Below, in pieces: positions 1 to 7,179 of a DNA stretch of 16,490 nucleotides. Origin of the DNA: Microtetraspora glauca (GTDB lineage: Bacteria > Actinomycetota > Actinomycetes > Streptomycetales > Streptomycetaceae); assembly GCA_000721275.1 (NCBI GenBank), contig JOFO01000085.1, forward strand, positions 1 through 16,490, in the 5' to 3' direction. Under the pieces are notes generated by a model. It was given only the letters and a program-made list of their open reading frames with translations. It did not search any database and was not told the origin of the DNA. Position 1 is the stretch's first letter. Every line of letters starts with the position of its first letter. A program made the position numbers and the translations under genes.

Positions 1-99
1 GGGCGGACGAGCAGGACGGCCAGGACGTGGACGAGCCGGTCCTCGGGAGGGCCCGGGGAAGTGCCGGCCGACCGAGGCGGCCACGGCCAGGACGAGCGG
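1..99. repeat. Left terminal inverted repeat (putative telomere)
   Basis: Bases 1-99 are the exact reverse complement of 16392-16490; the match breaks at base 100. Perfect inverted repeats at both ends are the hallmark of actinomycete linear plasmids and chromosomes whose 5' ends are capped by a terminal protein. The repeat is GC-rich and contains short internal inverted repeats such as GGCCG/CGGCC near 66-82. A 14-base piece, GGCGGACGAGCAGG, at 2-15 recurs directly at 171-184. It does not begin with the common Streptomyces telomere sequence CCCGCGGAGC, so it would be an atypical telomere. That these are true physical ends is inferred; a hairpin end or an assembly artefact cannot be excluded from sequence alone. 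Confidence 0.9.
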
Positions 100-194
100 G
101 AGGGGCGGTCAACTGTCCCGGTATTACCGACCATTAGACGTATGCCCGGGTATGCACCCGCCGGGACCGAGGCGGACGAGCAGGGGCTCCCATG

Positions 195-235
195 CCCGCG
201 GCCCCCTGCTCCGGGTGGGAGCAGGGGGCCGCGGG
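195..235 (-). terminator. Strong hairpin terminator of the leftmost operon
   Basis: A perfect 18-bp stem (195-212 with 218-235) with a 5-base loop GGGTG lies immediately after the stop codon of the last minus-strand gene at 245. Its size and position fit a factor-independent terminator (Streptomyces ones often lack a T tract) that keeps leftward transcription out of the telomere. Confidence 0.85.
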
Positions 236-244
236 GAGCCTCGG

Positions 245-625
245 TCAGCCGTGGGTGTACCGGCCGTCAGGGGTCGGGCAGTCCGGGTCTGAGCACGCAC
301 AGTAGGCGCCGGGCGGCTCGTCCTGGTCGTCGTCGTCCCCGGGCGGCTCGTCCCACTCGGGGTCGTTCTCGGGGGTCAACTCCCCGCAGGACATGCACCG
401 TTCCTTGCCGTGCCGGACCCCGACCCGACCGCCGCACCGGGCGCACTCGCCCCGTTCGAGCACCGGGCCGCGTCCAGCCTGGCAGGCCGGGCAGGTGTGC
501 CCCTCGGGGCCGGACGTCCATCCGGCCCGCGCGGCGACGTCCTCGAACTCCCCGGGGTAGTCGTTCGGTTCGAGCAGGACGGCCAGGCAGTTGCGGCGGT
601 CGCAGGTGGCCGCGTCCCGGATCAC
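245..625 (-). CDS. Small cysteine-rich zinc-finger-like protein
   Basis: 126 residues if started at the GTG at 625, which overlaps the stop of the upstream gene as GTGA, indicating translational coupling. Eleven cysteines are visible: C8 and C13, then CxxC pairs at 45/48, 61/64 and 77/80, then C109, C111 and C116. The paired CxxC motifs suggest two or more zinc ribbons. Between the ribbons and the C-terminal cysteines is an acidic Pro/Asp-rich stretch (about 89-106, with a DDDD run). Small multi-ribbon proteins of this kind are common on actinomycete plasmids and phages, usually without known function; DNA or protein binding is a guess. A longer ATG start at 697 is possible but would run deep into the preceding gene. 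It is the last gene of the leftward transcription unit and is followed by a strong terminator. Confidence 0.7.
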   Translation of the reverse strand: MIRDAATCDRRNCLAVLLEPNDYPGEFEDVAARAGWTSGPEGHTCPACQAGRGPVLERGECARCGGRVGVRHGKERCMSCGELTPENDPEWDEPPGDDDDQDEPPGAYCACSDPDCPTPDGRYTHG

Positions 626-1491
626 TTCTCGGTCCCGAAGTCGGGGAGGCGGTAGACCGGGGCGGTGTAGGTCTGGCCATCCGCGCTGGGCTTCCATCCG
701 GCGGCCCGGTCCGGCTCGTAGTGCGCGGCCGGGAGGACCTGGAACCCCTGCTCGATGAGCCGGTGTCCGGCGGATGCCGGGCGGATGTCGTCCCAGTCCG
801 GGAGTTCGATCCGGGCCAACTCCTCGGGCTCCGGGGTGTGTTGGGTCACCGTGATGACGTACCCGCCGGACTCCGAGGGGGCGACGGTGGCCAGGAAGGC
901 GCCGCCGGGGGCTTCCGCGATCTGCTCGCGCAGGGTCGGCACCTGCGGGGTCTGAGGCTCGGTCCCGCCGTGCATGGCCTCCCGGTCGGTGCCCTGGACG
1001 AGCCAGCCGCGGAACGGGGCGTGACTGCCGGCGCGCATCCGGTCGACCCGTTCGGCCACGGTGGTGTGGTGGGTCTGGGTGACTTCCCCGATCTCCCGCA
1101 GGGACATGCGCGCACGGCCCTCGGACGCCTCCTCACGGGCGTACAGGATGAGTTCGGACTCCAGAGCCTCCAGCCGGGAGCGGAGCCGCCGCACGTCCCG
1201 CAGGGCGGCCCACAGCCTGTCACCGCTCATGAACTCGCCCTCCCGCAGGGAGTCGACGGCCTGAATCGCGGTGTCCGTCTCGTCCGCCATGGTCCAGCCG
1301 TGGACGTGGCCGGAGCGGAAGTGCAGCACGTAGGACGTGGTGCCGTCCTTCCACCACGTGGTGGCGCCGTTCTGGCCCCCGAGCCGCTCGTCAGGGGCGG
1401 TGTCGGCGTGGGTCAGGGTGATGCGGCCGACGTGGTGCGCGTAGTGCGGGAATGAGCTTTCCGAGCCGGGGGCAACGATGCGGGTTCCCAT
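622..1491 (-). CDS. Hypothetical protein with coiled coil and HTH-like segment
   Basis: 289 residues from the ATG at 1491, chosen because AGGAAGG sits about 10 bases upstream; an in-frame extension to 1659 has no comparable ribosome site and runs through the upstream repeats. Residues 47-66 contain DGTTSYVL and a downstream GW, a pattern also found in the small gene ending at 6434. Residues 95-122 are a charged, heptad-like helix (LRDVRRLRSRLEALESEL). Residues 128-153 (MSLREIGEVTQTHHTTVAERVDRM) look like a helix-turn-helix, so the protein may bind DNA, perhaps at the repeats in front of its own gene. The C-terminal 100 residues are unrecognised. It is coupled to the zinc-finger gene downstream by a 4-base overlap. 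I do not recognise a named family; regulator is an inference. Confidence 0.75.
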   Translation of the reverse strand: MGTRIVAPGSESSFPHYAHHVGRITLTHADTAPDERLGGQNGATTWWKDGTTSYVLHFRSGHVHGWTMADETDTAIQAVDSLREGEFMSGDRLWAALRDVRRLRSRLEALESELILYAREEASEGRARMSLREIGEVTQTHHTTVAERVDRMRAGSHAPFRGWLVQGTDREAMHGGTEPQTPQVPTLREQIAEAPGGAFLATVAPSESGGYVITVTQHTPEPEELARIELPDWDDIRPASAGHRLIEQGFQVLPAAHYEPDRAAGWKPSADGQTYTAPVYRLPDFGTEK

Positions 1492-1543
1492 GGCGGGGTG
1501 TCCTTCCTGGTCAGGGAGTTGGGCAGGATCACGCCCCCCGTTC

Positions 1544-1590
1544 TGTAGGGGTGACCCTACGGAAGAATGTAGGGGTGACCCGACGGAAGG
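1544..1590. promoter_or_regulatory. Tandem operator-like repeats upstream of the leftmost operon
   Basis: Two 22-base direct repeats (1544-1565 and 1569-1590) with one mismatch and 25-base periodicity lie 53-99 bases upstream of the ATG at 1491. Each contains GTAGGGGTGACCC; in the first copy GTAGGG-GTGA-CCCTAC is an inverted repeat. Position, periodicity and internal symmetry fit a regulator binding region. The HTH-like protein encoded downstream is a candidate ligand, without direct evidence. Confidence 0.6.
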
Positions 1591-1740
1591 AACAAGGGCG
1601 ACTCCCGGCCAACTGGCGCATTCGGGGGCGCGTGCTGCTGTCGCGTGCCCCTGTCGCATGGGGAGCGGGAGGGGGAGTTCGGGGGGTCCGCGCAGGTCAC
1701 AGCGCGCGACAGGGGGACGTGTGACAGGTGGACGCGACAG

Positions 1741-1776
1741 GGCCCCGGTACGTCAAGTGACAGACGTACCGGGGCC
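1741..1776 (-). terminator. Hairpin after the 1809 gene, overlapping GTACGTCA sites
   Basis: A perfect 14-bp stem (1741-1754 with 1763-1776) and 8-base loop AAGTGACA lie 33 bases past the stop at 1809. It could terminate the operon from the right. It also contains the 8-6-8 palindrome GTACGTCA-N6-AGACGTAC (1748-1769), so it may instead, or also, be a protein site. Confidence 0.6.
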
Positions 1777-1808
1777 GGTTGTACGTCATCCGGTCTTCCC
1801 GGCCTGCG

Positions 1809-2072
1809 TCATGCGGCGGCGAACAGGGCGAGTTGGGCCACGTGGCACCCGTAGCCGGGTGCGGCGACCCGGCCGGGCGCCCGGGGGCCTGCCACGTGGA
1901 CGTGGTGGCCGGTCGGCGGTATCCGCTCCATGGCCTGCTCTGCCGCTTCCCGCAGGGTGAGCCGGGAGCCATCGGGCCGGGTCAGTGCGAGCGGGTGCGG
2001 CTCGGGTTCGAGCAGCTCCCCGCCCGGGGTCACCAGGACGGGGGCCCCGCAGCGCGGACACCGGCCGGTCAT
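1809..2072 (-). CDS. Small zinc-ribbon hypothetical protein
   Basis: 87 residues from the ATG at 2072, which lies 6 bases after the stop of the preceding gene at 2079; no strong ribosome site is visible, so coupling to the upstream gene is likely. The N terminus MTGRCPRCGAPVLVTPGG is a typical half zinc ribbon (C5, C8). A single further cysteine (C76) and a His pair (57-58) could complete a site. Residues 37-51 (LTLREAAEQAMERIP) look helical and the C terminus is alanine-rich. Overlapping readings in other frames of this stretch lack such motifs. Function unknown. It ends the two-gene unit that starts at 2546. Confidence 0.6.
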   Translation of the reverse strand: MTGRCPRCGAPVLVTPGGELLEPEPHPLALTRPDGSRLTLREAAEQAMERIPPTGHHVHVAGPRAPGRVAAPGYGCHVAQLALFAAA

Positions 2073-2078
2073 GACGGG

Positions 2079-2546
2079 TCAGGCGCCCGGGGCGGACCGG
2101 GGCGAGGTAGGCCAGTCGACCGACCCTGTGGGGGCGGGAGGGACGCGGCCGGCACTCCGCCAGTTCTTCGCGCTCTTGCTCGCCTTGCTGCGGGCCGCCG
2201 CTGTGTCGACGTCGTACCGGGCCAGGACTTCGCCCCGCTGATCCTTGGGGACTTCGTAGATCTCTAGTTCCGCTTCGAGATCCTGCCTGCTCGCGTAGCC
2301 GCCCACTTCGCACTGGGCACTGATCCCGGCAACCCTGCGCCAGGGGATGAACCGGACCCCGACGACCGGAGACGGGTCCACCACGCCGTTCTCAACGACG
2401 TGGACCTCCCACGTCCCGGAGACGATGACCCCGCCACCCGTGAACGTCAGGGCTTCCGACCGGGCTTCGATCTCCGTGTCCCCGGTGATCTCGATCAGGC
2501 AGAGTTCCCCGGGAGGGAAGACGCCTTCAAGTTCCTTCGGATCCAT
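2079..2546 (-). CDS. Hypothetical protein
   Basis: 155 residues from the ATG at 2546; AGGAAGG lies 8 bases upstream, while a longer in-frame extension to 2684 would run back into the terminal-protein gene and through its terminator. The first 75 residues are rich in beta-type segments (LCLIEITGDTEIEA, GGGVIVSGTWEVHVV, PVVGVRFIPWRRV) and resemble a small beta-barrel or PH-like fold; this is structural impression only. Residues 86-112 are charged and probably helical, and the C-terminal 40 residues are basic and proline/serine rich, likely disordered. I do not recognise a family. It is the first gene after the terminator that follows the terminal-protein candidate, and it shares a transcript with the small zinc-ribbon gene. 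Confidence 0.7.
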   Translation of the reverse strand: MDPKELEGVFPPGELCLIEITGDTEIEARSEALTFTGGGVIVSGTWEVHVVENGVVDPSPVVGVRFIPWRRVAGISAQCEVGGYASRQDLEAELEIYEVPKDQRGEVLARYDVDTAAARSKASKSAKNWRSAGRVPPAPTGSVDWPTSPRSAPGA

Positions 2547-2570
2547 GTCTGACCTTCCTTGGAATTGAGG

Positions 2571-2595
2571 CGGGGCCCCCAGCTCGGGGGCCCCG
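2571..2595 (-). terminator. Terminator after the terminal-protein candidate gene
   Basis: A perfect 10-bp GC stem (2571-2580 with 2586-2595) and 5-base loop AGCTC begin 8 bases past the TAG at 2603. It separates the replication/telomere unit from the gene starting at 2546. Confidence 0.75.
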
Positions 2596-2602
2596 CGGTG
2601 TC

Positions 2603-3178
2603 CTACGCGCCGAATCCGATCGCTGCGACGGACGTGTACGCGCCCCACTCGGACCCGAGGGTGTCCTCGGCAATGTCCTCCCACTCAGCGTTCATGCCGT
2701 CCGCGTCCCCGGCCGACCACTGGTCGACGAGCCGGTCCCACTGGTTGGGGCGGATGTTCACCTTGCGCACGTCCAGGGCCCGTTGCCGGGACGGGGTGAC
2801 CCCTCCCTGATTCACCGGGTGGACTTCCACCCGGGTCCCGCGCCCGTTGTTGCCGAGCCGCTTTTTCAGGGACTTCGCCACGTTCCGCCGCCGCATGTCG
2901 GCGTATGCCGCGTCAATGCGGCCCCGGTTGGCCTTGTTCGGGTCACGGTCCCCGGCAAGCCACGCGATAAGCGTGCGCGGGGTGACGCTGATACCGGCTC
3001 GTTCCATGGCCTGATATCCGGCGGGGGAGTTCGTCAGGTACTTGAGGCGTGCCTCCAATCCGCGTTCACTGGCCGCCGACGACTTGATACCCCCGGCAAG
3101 TTCCGTGAGCCGTTCGGCAATTGCCTCTCCGCCCGGCTTTCCCTTTGCGCCGTATGCGCCCGTGATTTTCCCGGCCAT
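2603..3178 (-). CDS. Candidate telomere terminal protein (Tpg-like)
   Basis: 191 residues from the ATG at 3178; GGGGGAG lies 9 bases upstream and the start is 4 bases past the stop of the large upstream gene, so the two are coupled. Residues 42-92 hold a helix-turn-helix-like segment (LEARLKYLTNSPAGYQAMERAGIS followed by TPRTLIAWLAGD and NRGRIDAAYADMRRR). A basic, glycine-containing stretch follows (95-125), then a C-terminal helical module (139-180, with RPNQWDRLVDQW, GDADGMN, WEDIAEDTLGSEWGAY). Length (Streptomyces Tpg is about 185 residues), order of parts and position directly after a large telomere-type gene match the tap-tpg arrangement. In Tpg a threonine near residue 114 receives the first nucleotide; T115 here lies at a similar place (GRGT), but homology of the residue is unproven. 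It could alternatively be a plasmid replication accessory DNA-binding protein. Confidence 0.65.
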   Translation of the reverse strand: MAGKITGAYGAKGKPGGEAIAERLTELAGGIKSSAASERGLEARLKYLTNSPAGYQAMERAGISVTPRTLIAWLAGDRDPNKANRGRIDAAYADMRRRNVAKSLKKRLGNNGRGTRVEVHPVNQGGVTPSRQRALDVRKVNIRPNQWDRLVDQWSAGDADGMNAEWEDIAEDTLGSEWGAYTSVAAIGFGA

Positions 3179-3182
3179 GTCG

Positions 3183-6100
3183 TCACTCCCCCATTTCCGT
3201 GACCGGGGCGCCGACGACATAGGCGCCCTTCGTCTTCATCTCGGTCAGTCCCCGGCCCTCAGCGAATACCGCGCGCCAGTCTCCGGCCACGTGCAATTCG
3301 TCGGTGCCGGTGATCCGGTGAACGGTCAGACCGGCGGTGTGCGCCTTGAATGCACGGCGCCACAGGTTCCCGTGAGCCTGCGCCCGGATGATCTGTGACC
3401 AGTCTGTGCGCTCAATGAGGTGATTGAATTTCGACGCCTTCGCGGACGTGGAAATGAACTTGGAATACATGGCCTTGACGTAGGCGAGGGTCACCTCGTC
3501 CCCCGACTCGATGGCCGCCGCACGAGCGTCCCGGAGGATGATCCGGAAGGCCCGGAGGATGCTCTCCGAGGACCCGCTCGTCCACGACTCGTGAATGACC
3601 GGCGCGTCGCACAGGCGCCCGAACTTCTCGCTTGCCGCGTCCATCAGGAGTTGCAGGGTCGGCCGGGTCACCCACAGGTCCCCGGACAGCTCCCGCGACC
3701 CGAGGGGGTTGGGCAGATCAGTACGGGTCCACTCCGGCGGGGTGATCAGGTACAGGCCGGACCGACGCCGGTCGAACTCTCCGCCCGTGGCGTGCTGCAA
3801 TCCGCCGATCGGGAGGTGAGTGTTCAGGGCCGACAGGTAGGCCGCGTTCACGTCCAGGAGCTGCACCTCGGTCCCGTCCGGGGTGCTGGGGTTCGTCCAC
3901 TTCGGACGGGCCTCCCACACCTCGTTCGCGCCGTTCTTGGACGGCTTACGCAGGATCTCGGGCTCCGGCGGGTGCGCGGTGAAGTCGTACCGGGCAGACA
4001 CCCGGGTCGACTCCAGCAACTCCATCCCGTCCGGGATGGCCGTCTTGATCAGGGCGGCGGTCGCCTTGTCCACGTCCCCGCCGGCCTTTTCCAGCGCGGC
4101 GGCCACGCGGTCCGCGATGCTCGCGCACACGGTCGGCTCCGGCCGCGGCTTCCGGGACGCCTGGCGGCTCGGGGCGGGGGCCGTCTCGGGCTCCGGCTCC
4201 GGCTCGGGGAGGACCGGCTCGTCCACGGCCACGGGGCCCACAGGGGGCGCCACGGCGGCCAGGGGAGCCACGGGAGCGGGGGCGGCGGCCACGGGCCCGG
4301 CCTCGGCCACGGCGGCGGCTCCGAGGGTGCCCTCGGGCCACTCGTCCGGCGCCTTGCACCCGGCGTGCAGTCCGTCGCCGTACAGGTCTTCCCGCATCTC
4401 CCCACCGCACCCACGGCAGACGAGCGGGGCCTCGGGGCCCTGCGGAGCCTCGGGGTTGTCCTCGGGGCCCGAGCCGCCCCGTCCGTCCGTCTCGATCGGG
4501 ACCGGCATGGACCACACCTTCTTCGTGGCCCGGGCAACGGAAATCCACTGGGAGGCGGTGTGCCGGTGCGTGATCCGTCCGCCTCGGTTCTCGTCCTCCC
4601 CGGTGATGTATCCGGCCGCTTCCAGGGCCTCACCCATGGCACGGGCCGTGATCTCGATGGGGGCGCCGGAGTCGGCCGACTTCTGGATGACGTACGGGGC
4701 GGCGGCGGACGGGAGCAGGTACAGCCGCGTCCCGTCCGTCCAGCCGATACCGGCGCCCTGCGCGTACTCCCCGCGCCACCCGAGGGCCTGACCCTGCGCG
4801 GGCATCCCGCCGTGGACGTCCAGGACGTGAACGTCCCCGACCGCCAGGCCGTCAAGGATCGCGTCCCGGATGCGGTCGGCCATGGACTGCCCAGAGTTCG
4901 CGTCGACCTGCGCCCGCAGGGACTCGCACAGACCGGCCCACCCCCGTTCCCACAGCTCCCGGGAGCGCTCCGGAGTGACCCACCCACGGGAGAGCGCGAA
5001 CTCCAGACCGGCCCACAGACCCGCGGCCTTGTCCGCCGACGACTCGACATAGCGGCCGGGTGCCTGCGTCTGTGCGGTCAGGTCGGCCGCGAACCGGTGC
5101 TCCAACTCCGCCACGTAGGCGTGCGCCGGCATACGGGCCGCCCACCAGATGACGAACGCAGACATGAGCGATGACCGGGCCTCGGGGCCCCCGTCCGCGT
5201 CGGCCGCCGCGAACGCGGCCGGGTCGAACTCCCCACGGGAGAGCTGCAACAGGTGCGTACGGTTCTGCGCCGACTCGACCGCGGTCACGTCCTCGGCCGA
5301 CAGGCCACCGAACGCCCGGGGCCGGAGCCGGTCACGGGCCACGATCTTCCCGTCCTTGATGCCCATGCGGCCCTTGGACGAGCCATTGAACAGGGACCGG
5401 GCGAACAAGTCGAAGTAGTCGGCCCGCTCCCGCGCGGAACCGGAAGGCGCCATGTCGTCCCACCCGACGAACATGTCGCCGAACGTGTGGTGGACGTACT
5501 CGACATAGGCCGGGGTCGCGAACGCCTTACCCGCGTTGAAGGGGAGCGTGTTCCAGCGGACCGAGGGAGCCCAGCACTGCGTCACGAACGCCATGTGGCC
5601 GGACTTGCCGGACCGGTTCACCGCGACGTACGTGCAGCTCCCCGAGGGGCGGCCCATGGCGGCCCGGAACACGGCCCCGATCTCGACCGCCGCGAACTTG
5701 TCCGGGGTCATCCCGAACAACTGCCACAGAGCCTCGAACGCACGCTGTCCGGCCGTCTCGTCCTCGGGCGGGGCGGCCATGGTGAACACCCCCAGACCGT
5801 TGCCGTAGACCGGCACGTCCAGGGCTCCATCCTTCGTCCAGGCCCCGCCGCCGTGGACGTACAGCCAACGGCCCTCCCGGCAGTGCCACCCGAGCCGGGA
5901 GTACGCGGGGATGGTCGGGAAGCGGTCGGAGCCGAGTTTGATCGACGTCACGATGTCCCCCCGGGCGGTCTGGCCGGTGGCCGCGAGAACCTGCGGGATC
6001 TCGGCAAGTTCCTGCCGGTCCAGCCATGCCAGTTTGTCGAATTCGTCGGCCGCCACGGTGTCGACCACGACCGCGCCCGCGTCCGGCCGGGACACCCGCA

Positions 6101-6437
6101 GGTCGTAGTACGTGACCACGGGCCGGGACCGGTCGGTCGTCTCGGTCGCCGCGATCGGGTACGGCTCCCCGGTGTCGTCGGCGTACGCGGCGGTGATCTC
6201 CGCTCGCGCGGACAGGATCTCTTTCCGGGACACCTTCGTGACCCGATCCCCGGCGGCGTTCTCGCCGTAGGACCGGCTCACCCGGTAGTGGCCGTGGTCG
6301 TCCACCTCGTACCGGTCCGCGATCCGCTCAGTGGTGATCTCTTCCCGGGCGCCATCGGAGCCGGTGACGACCCGGAGGGGCCGCTCCGTTCTCGGGCGCG
6401 GGGTCCGCGGGGCGGACTGGGGAGTCGTCTCGGTCAT
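3183..6437 (-). CDS. Large replication/telomere protein: ATPase plus polymerase-like domain
   Basis: 1084 residues from the ATG at 6437, which overlaps the preceding stop as ATGA. Residues 160-410 form a phage/plasmid helicase-type ATPase: Walker A-like NRSGKSGH (274-281, K278), Walker B-like MFVGWDDMAP (322-331, D327, D328), and a segment 366-405 with RPRAFGGLSAEDV and NRTHLLQLSRGEFDP that resembles DUF927-like primase/helicase proteins. Residues 560-650 look like the winged C-terminal part of such helicases. A zinc knuckle (C674, C677, H691, C694) precedes a long Pro/Ala/Glu linker (703-770). Residues 850-1055 have spacing like family B polymerase motifs: LLDVNAAYLSAL (D862), KAMYSKFIST (K988, Y991) and ITGTDELHV (D1046). 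No exonuclease domain is seen. Position before the terminal-protein candidate suggests a Tap-like telomere role and/or replication initiation. The ATPase call is firm; the polymerase call is inference. Confidence 0.8.
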   Translation of the reverse strand: MTETTPQSAPRTPRPRTERPLRVVTGSDGAREEITTERIADRYEVDDHGHYRVSRSYGENAAGDRVTKVSRKEILSARAEITAAYADDTGEPYPIAATETTDRSRPVVTYYDLRVSRPDAGAVVVDTVAADEFDKLAWLDRQELAEIPQVLAATGQTARGDIVTSIKLGSDRFPTIPAYSRLGWHCREGRWLYVHGGGAWTKDGALDVPVYGNGLGVFTMAAPPEDETAGQRAFEALWQLFGMTPDKFAAVEIGAVFRAAMGRPSGSCTYVAVNRSGKSGHMAFVTQCWAPSVRWNTLPFNAGKAFATPAYVEYVHHTFGDMFVGWDDMAPSGSARERADYFDLFARSLFNGSSKGRMGIKDGKIVARDRLRPRAFGGLSAEDVTAVESAQNRTHLLQLSRGEFDPAAFAAADADGGPEARSSLMSAFVIWWAARMPAHAYVAELEHRFAADLTAQTQAPGRYVESSADKAAGLWAGLEFALSRGWVTPERSRELWERGWAGLCESLRAQVDANSGQSMADRIRDAILDGLAVGDVHVLDVHGGMPAQGQALGWRGEYAQGAGIGWTDGTRLYLLPSAAAPYVIQKSADSGAPIEITARAMGEALEAAGYITGEDENRGGRITHRHTASQWISVARATKKVWSMPVPIETDGRGGSGPEDNPEAPQGPEAPLVCRGCGGEMREDLYGDGLHAGCKAPDEWPEGTLGAAAVAEAGPVAAAPAPVAPLAAVAPPVGPVAVDEPVLPEPEPEPETAPAPSRQASRKPRPEPTVCASIADRVAAALEKAGGDVDKATAALIKTAIPDGMELLESTRVSARYDFTAHPPEPEILRKPSKNGANEVWEARPKWTNPSTPDGTEVQLLDVNAAYLSALNTHLPIGGLQHATGGEFDRRRSGLYLITPPEWTRTDLPNPLGSRELSGDLWVTRPTLQLLMDAASEKFGRLCDAPVIHESWTSGSSESILRAFRIILRDARAAAIESGDEVTLAYVKAMYSKFISTSAKASKFNHLIERTDWSQIIRAQAHGNLWRRAFKAHTAGLTVHRITGTDELHVAGDWRAVFAEGRGLTEMKTKGAYVVGAPVTEMGE

Positions 6438-6688
6438 GCGTCGGCCCCCGCCCGCGTCAGGAGCCGGTCCGCGTAGGACCGAGCGCGGGCCAGGGTCGGC
6501 CATCCGGAGGTGATCAGTTCACCCGCCGAACAGTGGACGCCCCACCCGCCACGGCCGCGCACGGTCCGGCAGATCAGGTAAGACGTCGTCCCGTCCGTGA
6601 CCGTGGTCACGCGGCCGGAGCCGCCGACGGGGGTCACACGGGGATCTGTGGTCAGGGCGGGTTCTTGCTGGGTACTCTTGGAATGCAC
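6434..6688 (-). CDS. Small hypothetical protein coupled to the replication gene
   Basis: 84 residues from the GTG at 6688; GAGGA lies about 7 bases upstream, whereas longer starts run through a hairpin region. Residues 26-52 (RVTTVTDGTTSYLICRTVRG followed by GGWGV) share the pattern DGTTSYxL...GW with residues 49-66 of the protein encoded at 622-1491, suggesting a common small beta-rich module. The C-terminal part (65-80, LARARSYADRLLTRA) is helical. Its stop overlaps the ATG of the 1084-residue protein, so it heads the replication operon and may affect its translation. No family recognised. Confidence 0.6.
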   Translation of the reverse strand: MHSKSTQQEPALTTDPRVTPVGGSGRVTTVTDGTTSYLICRTVRGRGGWGVHCSAGELITSGWPTLARARSYADRLLTRAGADA

Positions 6689-6710
6689 TTGATTCCTCGC
6701 TAGGGGATCG

Positions 6711-6795
6711 ATGCCAAGCCCTGGGAGTCGTGTCCCGGGGCTTTCGGCATGTCTGGGGTCGGGTGCCTGCGGTGTGACCCCGCCGAAGCGGGGTC
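6711..6795 (-). terminator. Two hairpins between the replication operon and the gene before it
   Basis: Hairpin one (6776-6795) has the stem GACCCCGC/GCGGGGTC with a CGAA tetraloop, 7 bases past the stop at 6802, and is a likely terminator. Hairpin two (about 6714-6741) pairs AAGCCCTGGGA with TCCCGGGGCTT (one wobble) and can extend outward through GATGCC/GGCAT; it lies 5' of the replication operon and could be a second terminator or a leader structure. No clear promoter elements were found here. Confidence 0.6.
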
Positions 6796-6801
6796 GTGTG
6801 G

Positions 6802-7176
6802 TCACGGAGCGCGGGCCGGGGTGAGGCGGAGCCACCCCCTTTGAGGGGTCAGGGCACGAGGGGCCGGAGCCGGGAGAGCTATCCCCGCCGGCCGAATCCC
6901 GAGGGAGAGCAGGAACGCCACCAGGGCGGCCCGAACCTGCACCGGGAGGGCCGCGAAGGCACGCACGAACGCGCGGGCGACGGACCGCCGCCCGGCCGGG
7001 GTCATGCCCTTGACCATGGCGACGATGCGCCGGTCTACGTCCTGCGGGGGCAGACCCTCGTATCCGCCGAATCGCCAGATGATCAGGAACTCTTCCTCGG
7101 TCATCCGGAGGAACATCTCCAACAGGCCGTCAGCCTTGTGCACGGTGCTCACCCCCTTCGCGGTCGTCGTCGTCAT
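6802..7176 (-). CDS. Hypothetical protein
   Basis: 124 residues from the ATG at 7176, 3 bases after the stop of the preceding gene; GGAG 9 bases upstream serves as ribosome site. Residues 15-75 are probably helical (ADGLLEMFLRMTEEEFLIIW, DVDRRIVAMVKGMT, RRSVARAFVRAFAALP). Residues 78-102 (PVQVRAALVAFLLSLGI...) are hydrophobic but short and flanked by proline, so a membrane-associated helix is possible rather than certain. The tail is Pro/Arg rich. No known family recognised. It forms a two-gene unit with the membrane protein upstream (7180-7521) and is followed by a hairpin. Confidence 0.65.
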   Translation of the reverse strand: MTTTTAKGVSTVHKADGLLEMFLRMTEEEFLIIWRFGGYEGLPPQDVDRRIVAMVKGMTPAGRRSVARAFVRAFAALPVQVRAALVAFLLSLGIRPAGIALPAPAPRALTPQRGWLRLTPARAP

Positions 7177-7179
7177 GGG

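Larger units (their letters stand above)
1492..1808. promoter_or_regulatory. 317-bp intergenic control region
   Basis: No gene seen. From the left gene outward it holds a pair of 22-bp direct repeats (1544-1590), two TGTCGC (1639, 1652) and two GCGACA (1706, 1734) elements, a long hairpin (1741-1776) and GTACGTCA sites (1748-1788). It separates the stop of the zinc-ribbon gene at 1809 from the start at 1491, so it should contain both a terminator and the promoter of the leftmost operon. No convincing -35/-10 pair was identified. Confidence 0.6.

Noticed and set aside
61..1455. 464-residue plus-strand open frame at the left end
   Set aside because: It begins inside the terminal repeat, runs antisense to two well-supported coupled genes, has Arg/Gly/Pro-rich low-complexity composition, and lacks a ribosome site.
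2547..2684. N-terminal extension of the 155-residue protein
   Set aside because: The extension overlaps the terminal-protein candidate and its terminator and is Arg/His-rich, while a good ribosome site precedes the ATG at 2546.
3420..6476. Two long plus-strand open frames (584 and 407 residues)
   Set aside because: Both are antisense to the ATPase/polymerase-like gene. High GC removes stop codons from the opposite frame; the compositions are Arg/Gly-rich with no domains.
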